Assembly: GCF_003013475.1 (NCBI RefSeq)
Contig: NZ_PXZO01000063.1
Location: 1-41,731 of the forward strand
From: Brevibacillus porteri
GTDB lineage: Bacteria > Bacillota > Bacilli > Brevibacillales > Brevibacillaceae
Length of the DNA: 41,731 nucleotides
Direction: 5' to 3'
Numbering within the stretch: the stretch's first letter is position 1; each line of letters opens with the position of its first letter. The position numbers and the translations under genes were made by a program. This document shows, piece by piece, positions 37,858 to 41,731 of the stretch. The notes beneath the pieces are model-generated. The model had not been told where the DNA came from, searched no databases, and worked only from the letters and a program-made list of their open reading frames with translations.

Positions 37858-39023
37858 CAACTGGTTTTGCAGGTGCTACCTGCGAAGTTAGTTGATTGCG
37901 AATAGCTGTTTCCCGATCGTTTTCTTCCTGCATACGCTGGCGTAAATCTTCTGTTGATATAGCCTCGTTAGCGAATGCCATTTGCCATTTCTTTTTTCGT
38001 TTCTGTATTTCAGAAAGTTCATTTTCGAGATGGCTGTTGTCTATTGTGTCAACCTCCATTTCCTCTCTTGCAAAATTGATATCTTTTTTCCATGATCCAC
38101 TAACAATTACATCTACTTTTTGTAGTACAAGCTTTTCGATGGTGTCCTCTGAAATAATTGGCAAGTCACATACTCCAAGGGAGAATCTGCCACGACAACC
38201 ATAGAAACGATAGTTCTGGAGCTTTTGCTTCTTTTCGCCGCCGTTGATTGTATTTCCGCATCTTGAACATCGCAGTAGCCAGGTAAAGGGGAAGCATACA
38301 TGAGTTTTTTCTCGGGTCAGAAGCCTTCTTTTTGCAATTGAGGGAACTGCTTCTTGTTCTTCAATAGAGATAATGCTTTCATGTTCTCCATCGATGATTA
38401 TTTCCTGTCCGTTTTTTTTACCACCTAAATGGCGATAGTTCCAGCGTATCTTCCCAGAATAGACAGGGTTATCTAAGATATATCGGATGGTATACTCGGC
38501 CCATAATGCACCATCTCTAGTTCGAAGACCTTCGCGGTTAAATACTTTCGATATATATCGGTGCCCATGCTTTTTGTACATTTCAAAAGTGCGTCTCACT
38601 ATAGCTGCCTCTGGTTCGTAAACGATCAACTTCCCATCCTCTAAGTGATATCCGTATGGAGGTTCGCCGCCATTCCATCCACCTTTACGAAAATTTTTTT
38701 TCATACCCATTTTCACGCGTTCTCCAAGATTTTCTCGTTCCCATTGAGCGATAGCTGCAACTAATAATGTATTGAAGAAACGCCCAATAGCCGACGTTGT
38801 ATCATAAACCTCAGTTGCGGATTTGAACATGACAGCATGTTTGTCCAGGTGTTCCATAACGTTCTAGAGATCAATTACGTTTCGAACTTATCGATCCAAT
38901 CGATAAATGAGCAGCACATCAAACTTTTTCTTTTCACAGTCTTTTAATAGTCGCTGTATGGTGTGTGGTGGGTGCCCATTGAAAAAAATGCTGCAGGTTG
39001 AGCGGGTGTATTAGACAATGATT

Positions 39024-39363
39024 TAACCTGACCAATGGCGAGACATTTTGCATGAAACGATCCTATATGGCATGCTTTTTAAGGCGCTAGCTCTGGATGC
39101 ACAAAGTCTAAATCAAGATCAACTTAAATTATCGTACCGCCCGATGTTCGACACGGTATCGATGTGGGCAGAGCGGAAACACCACGAATACCGGAGTCAG
39201 TTTGGGAGAATGGGTGGCAAAATCCACGTTCAGAAAACGACGATGGTACTTGGTTCTTGTTACAGTTAAAGGTCGTCAAGAAGAGTGCATTTACAATGTG
39301 TCGCACCTGAAAGCTGAATACCAGGTGCGGCTTAACAATTATCTGTACGACGCCAAGCAGTAA
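39024..39363 (+). pseudogene. Frameshifted gene remnant of unknown family
   Basis: One frame reads WRDILHETILYGMLFKALAL ... SYRPMFDTVSMWAERKHHEY and GGKIHVQKTT, then after a frameshift near 39240 the +1 frame continues YLVLVTVKGRQEECIYNVSH and LKAEYQVRLNNYLYDAKQ to TAA at 39361-39363. The start is not clear; an in-frame stop precedes the first block. Looks like a small phage or Brevibacillus-type protein, not identified. Confidence 0.5.
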
Positions 39364-39405
39364 GCGCAAGGGCTTGCATAGACTGAGCAGAGGGATTATA
39401 CAGCA

Positions 39406-39446
39406 AACGACCCGCCAGGCTTAATGTCTAGGCGGGTCGTTATATG
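39406..39446 (+). terminator. Perfect 11-bp hairpin
   Basis: AACGACCCGCC (39406-39416) and GGCGGGTCGTT (39431-39441), followed by only a short AT stretch. It separates the pseudogene from the protease gene. Confidence 0.65.
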
Positions 39447-39462
39447 CGAATTATATTTTTGA

Positions 39463-39495
39463 TTGACAAGAAAAAAAAGGAAATTATTATATAAT
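39463..39495 (+). promoter_or_regulatory. Promoter of the matrixin gene
   Basis: TTGACA (39463-39468), 16 bases, TATTAT (39485-39490); TATAAT (39490-39495) is an alternative -10. About 60 bases before the start. Confidence 0.55.
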
Positions 39496-39553
39496 TATGG
39501 AAGTAGTTATTTCCATTAACTGTATGCAACAATTTTAAAAAAGGAGCATAAAA

Positions 39554-40132
39554 ATGAATAAAAAAAGAGTATTTAGTTTAGTCTTACTAGGAGCTTTTTC
39601 TTTAACCAATGTCGCATATGCAGAATTGACGAGGGGCGATGCATTTTTTGATACTACTCCAACAGCAAGTTATGTCAAGGACATTGATACCTATATCACT
39701 GCTTCAGTCTCAGATGAGAATCTACTAGGTGCTGTTACCGAAGCTATAGCAGACTATGAAGGTATTTCTGGAGCTAATATTAGCTATGATACATCCAATG
39801 TGTCTTCTTCTAATTACGATTTGAGGGTTACTGCAGGTCAATATGGATTGGATTATGCTGGAGAGACTCGCTTATATTATTTAGACAACAATGATAATTA
39901 CGAAAGACATTACGGGACTGAATCTTGGGATAGGGTGAAAATACTTTTAAATCGTGAATATATGGATTACTATAACTACAATTCTGCAAACCGCAGAAAA
40001 ACTACAATTCATGAATTTGGGCATGGACTTGGATTAGTCCATCAATCCTCGAATTCTATAATGGAGCAAGGAAAGTTGAACCTTACAGATCCTACAACAT
40101 TAGACGAAAATAATTTATCCTGGAAATACTAG
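39554..40132 (+). CDS. Secreted matrixin-type zinc metalloprotease
   Basis: 192 residues with AAAAAAGGAG before ATG. The signal peptide VFSLVLLGAFSLTNVAYA is cut before ELTRGD. The catalytic motif TTIHEFGHGLGLVHQ has the full HExxHxxGxxH zinc site and is followed by NSIMEQG, the Met-turn of metzincins. There is no long propeptide or cysteine switch and no attached domain, so it is a minimal enzyme. The gene is AT-rich, unlike the backbone, and pairs with the next gene (18 bases apart). Substrate unknown; it could act on surface or antagonist proteins. Confidence 0.9.
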   Translation: MNKKRVFSLVLLGAFSLTNVAYAELTRGDAFFDTTPTASYVKDIDTYITASVSDENLLGAVTEAIADYEGISGANISYDTSNVSSSNYDLRVTAGQYGLDYAGETRLYYLDNNDNYERHYGTESWDRVKILLNREYMDYYNYNSANRRKTTIHEFGHGLGLVHQSSNSIMEQGKLNLTDPTTLDENNLSWKY

Positions 40133-40150
40133 GAGAAAGCAGGTGGAGTT

Positions 40151-40756
40151 ATGAAAAAATTGATCGCTGTTTCTGTTGCTACAATTGCTTTGTTAATAGG
40201 AGGAGCATTTTCTTATAAAGAATTCAATACTACTGATAAAGATTATCGAGTTGCTATAAGTCAGGCTGATTTTATTGAGTTTGAAAATATTGAAGAGGTT
40301 GAAAAATACTCGGGCTATATAGTGCAAGCTGAATTTACAGGAAAGAGATCATTAAAAGAATGGAATCTTGGCGAAGGTGATGTAAAAACTGCTTCAGAGT
40401 CAGAAGTAAAAATACAGAAGGTTCACAAGGGAAGTCTTGAAGAAGGAGATACAATCTCTGTATATGAGCCTGCATATTTCGAAGGTAATGTTTTTGATAC
40501 AGTTGAAGGTTATAATCTCATGAATGAAGAAGGTACCTACGTATTATTCTTGAGAGATACAGGTGATAAAGAAGGATATGCAATTATTGGAATGTATCAA
40601 GGTAAGTATGATATCAGTGCAGGTATGCAGAATACAAAGGCTAAAAAAGCACAACCAACTGATACGTACCGTAGTTTAGAGGAAAGTGAATATTTTGGTG
40701 AAAATGTTGAGCAGTTTAATAAATTGAAGAAAGAAGTTCTAGAAAAGTATAATTAG
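40151..40756 (+). CDS. Anchored or secreted hypothetical partner of the protease
   Basis: 201 residues; GGTGGAG before ATG. N-terminal signal/anchor LIAVSVATIALLIGGAFSY, then a soluble, acidic beta-rich domain (VQAEFTGKRSLKEWNL, GDTISVYEPAYFEGN, GTYVLFLRDTG) and a helical tail. The beta-rich core resembles small OB-like secreted modules, for example TIMP-like domains, but no Cys is present. Being co-transcribed with the metalloprotease, it could be an inhibitor or chaperone. This is inference. Confidence 0.72.
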   Translation: MKKLIAVSVATIALLIGGAFSYKEFNTTDKDYRVAISQADFIEFENIEEVEKYSGYIVQAEFTGKRSLKEWNLGEGDVKTASESEVKIQKVHKGSLEEGDTISVYEPAYFEGNVFDTVEGYNLMNEEGTYVLFLRDTGDKEGYAIIGMYQGKYDISAGMQNTKAKKAQPTDTYRSLEESEYFGENVEQFNKLKKEVLEKYN

Positions 40757-40774
40757 TCATTAGTTAAATTGTTA

Positions 40775-40799
40775 CCCCGAACTATTCGGGGGCTTTTTT
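40775..40799 (+). terminator. Terminator after the protease pair
   Basis: CCCCGA (40775-40780) and TCGGGG (40786-40791), then GCTTTTTT. Confidence 0.8.
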
Positions 40800-41170
40800 G
40801 TAACGGAAGGTGTACTCTCGCAAAAATAAATAAGCGCAAGTACGGACGATATCACTCAGGTAAAAGAACGTATGACTTCATAAGGGTCATTAATTATTTA
40901 TATGCTGATGTCCATATTGCCGGCTACAGAAAAGGTGACTTTGGCTGGCTTGCACACTATAATGGTCGGCCTGCAGGTGTCATTGAGCTTGGTGTTCCGC
41001 CTACTCACAAGCAGGTGTTTTATGGAGTTGCGAAACAGTTGATTACTGGCGAGGATCGGGACCATGTTTATGTTCAGCCTCAGATAAAGGCTCGCGTCAA
41101 AATGAGAAACTGGACAAAGAGCGGCATGCTTCGCTCACCAGTATACGTCTATTTTACTCTAGCTGGGTAG
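40800..41170 (+). pseudogene. C-terminal fragment of an ATP-dependent DNA ligase
   Basis: From about 40860 the frame reads GKRTYDFIRVINYLYADVHI, GYRKGDFGWLAHYNGRPAG, VIELGVPPTHKQVFYGVAKQ and KARVKMRNWTKSGMLRSPVY. This resembles the OB-fold end of small ATP-dependent DNA ligases of bacilli. The adenylation domain with the K-x-D-G lysine is absent and the preceding sequence does not continue it, so this is a gene fragment ending at TAG 41168. Confidence 0.6.
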
Positions 41171-41222
41171 AAAATAAGCCGTCCTTGTTTTGGAGAGACG
41201 GGTTGTTTAATGGTTACATTAA

Positions 41223-41494
41223 AATATGTATGGAGATCCCTGGAAAGAGCAGAGGTTTGCTTGGGAGTGATTTGGGAAAAGAGGCGGCGATGATCCGCCT
41301 CTTTTTTGTTTTAAAGGATTTAATTTCACAAGCTACTCGTCGTCCTGGTCTATCTACGGCTTCACCATATGAGTTTATGACTATTTCAGAAAACAGGGTA
41401 TGCATAATAAGTTTTTTGTGTTCGAGTTCAGGATGGCCACAGTTTTCTTTCATAGTACGTGCCATATCGATGACTTCTTGATTTGTTAGCTTAA
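41223..41494 (+). repeat. Long direct repeat, copy 2
   Basis: 272-bp partner of 37585-37857. It encodes MYGDPWKEQRFAWE-stop, the last residues of YuiH with Glu instead of the final Asp, then the terminator, then the reversed 3' part of the recombinase. After TTAA at 41491-41494 the copies part. Confidence 0.9.
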
Positions 41495-41731
41495 TTTACA
41501 CCACCTTCTAAAATGAAGATATGGGGAAAGTAAGGCGAGTGACGTCCCGCTGATCGCAAGACAGGTCACTACCTTGCCATTATGTAAGCTTTTTCGCACG
41601 TGGCTTGACAATTTGTCTTAAAAAAACGAGTGAGATCAAAAATAGATCAGCATCGAAAAATCCTCGCTATCTGTGCAGATGTGAGGATTTCCATTCATAT
41701 CGTTATGCTATCGGATTAACCCCTTGAATTT
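41495..41731. other. Right end of window, no gene seen
   Basis: About 237 bases without a supported frame. The only structure recognised is the hairpin AAATCCTC (41658-41665) / GAGGATTT (41683-41690), which could be a terminator of a leftward or rightward gene outside the window. Confidence 0.4.

Larger units (their letters stand above)
37541..39010 (-). pseudogene. Large serine recombinase, 5'-truncated with two nonsense codons
   Basis: An intact frame of 438 codons runs from 38857 down to 37541 and matches a serine recombinase: HAVMFKSATEVYDTTSAIG and WERENLGERVKMGMKKNF, the recombinase domain (PPYGYHLEDGKLIVYEPEAA, YISKVFNREGLRTRDG), and the zinc ribbon LLRCSRCGNTINGG. Upstream in the same frame to about 39010 the catalytic domain continues (QRLLKDCEKKKFDVLLIYRL) but is cut by TAA and TAG; both stand where Leu is usual (YRLDR-stop-VRNVIDL-stop-NVMEHL). 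The catalytic Ser region is missing. The 3' end reads through the yuiH terminator and overlaps yuiH on the other strand. Confidence 0.82.

Noticed and set aside
41581..41731. tRNA or other stable RNA at the right edge
   Set aside because: No cloverleaf, T-loop sequence or CCA-like end could be found; only a simple hairpin. No tRNA or rRNA was recognised anywhere in the window.

Overview
The window looks like a chromosomal segment of a Gram-positive endospore former of the Bacillales, most like Brevibacillus or a near relative. The evidence is a Spo0E-type phosphatase, strong GGAGG ribosome sites with many GTG/TTG starts, and a backbone that keeps the gene neighbourhood known from Bacillus subtilis (yutJ-yuzB-erpA/yutM and yumC-yumB-yuiA-yuiB-yuiC-yuiD-pepA/yuiE-yuiH). 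The genus is an inference from gene content and not proven. A MqnE-type radical SAM enzyme points to the futalosine route to menaquinone.

Layout. 1-4410: NUDIX hydrolase, YutJ NADH dehydrogenase, YuzB, MqnE, a Spo0E-like protein and the Fe-S carrier ErpA. 4305-21105: an integrated mobile element of about 16.7 kb bounded by a perfect 106-bp direct repeat of the 3' end of erpA, so that erpA stays intact. 21106-37632: backbone with an ECF-type sigma factor and its linked membrane partner, a DUF4173 membrane protein, a secreted CSC-start protein, a metallophosphoesterase, a CuA-like lipoprotein, YumC, YumB with Rex-like sites upstream, YuiA/B/C, a BtuF-like protein, YuiD, a DUF309 protein, leucyl aminopeptidase, a CoA-binding protein and YuiH. 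37541-41494: a decayed island between two imperfect copies of a 272-273 bp segment (yuiH tail plus recombinase tail). It holds a broken large serine recombinase, a frameshifted unknown gene, an intact matrixin-type secreted protease with an anchored partner, and a DNA ligase fragment.

The erpA element is the most interesting part. It carries three related tyrosine recombinases (two in tandem, the third 2 kb away), an iteron-like repeat region with a perfect DnaA box, a divergent XRE repressor with two identical palindromic operators, and a long rightward gene set. That set contains overlapping mini-ORFs, a winged-helix replication-type protein, a CGNR-like zinc-finger protein, a second XRE protein, a cold-shock-domain protein, several unknown proteins, a duplicated gene pair of which one copy has an in-frame TAG, an HTH protein resembling phage small terminases, and a complete but small tail tape-measure protein. 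No portal, large terminase, capsid, tail tube, baseplate or lysis gene is visible. This gene set resembles a phage satellite or a strongly reduced prophage. The best hypothesis is an element that replicates by itself and reshapes or borrows the tail (and perhaps the packaging) of a helper phage. AT-rich genes with their own promoters (a cupin protein and a small membrane protein) look like later cargo.
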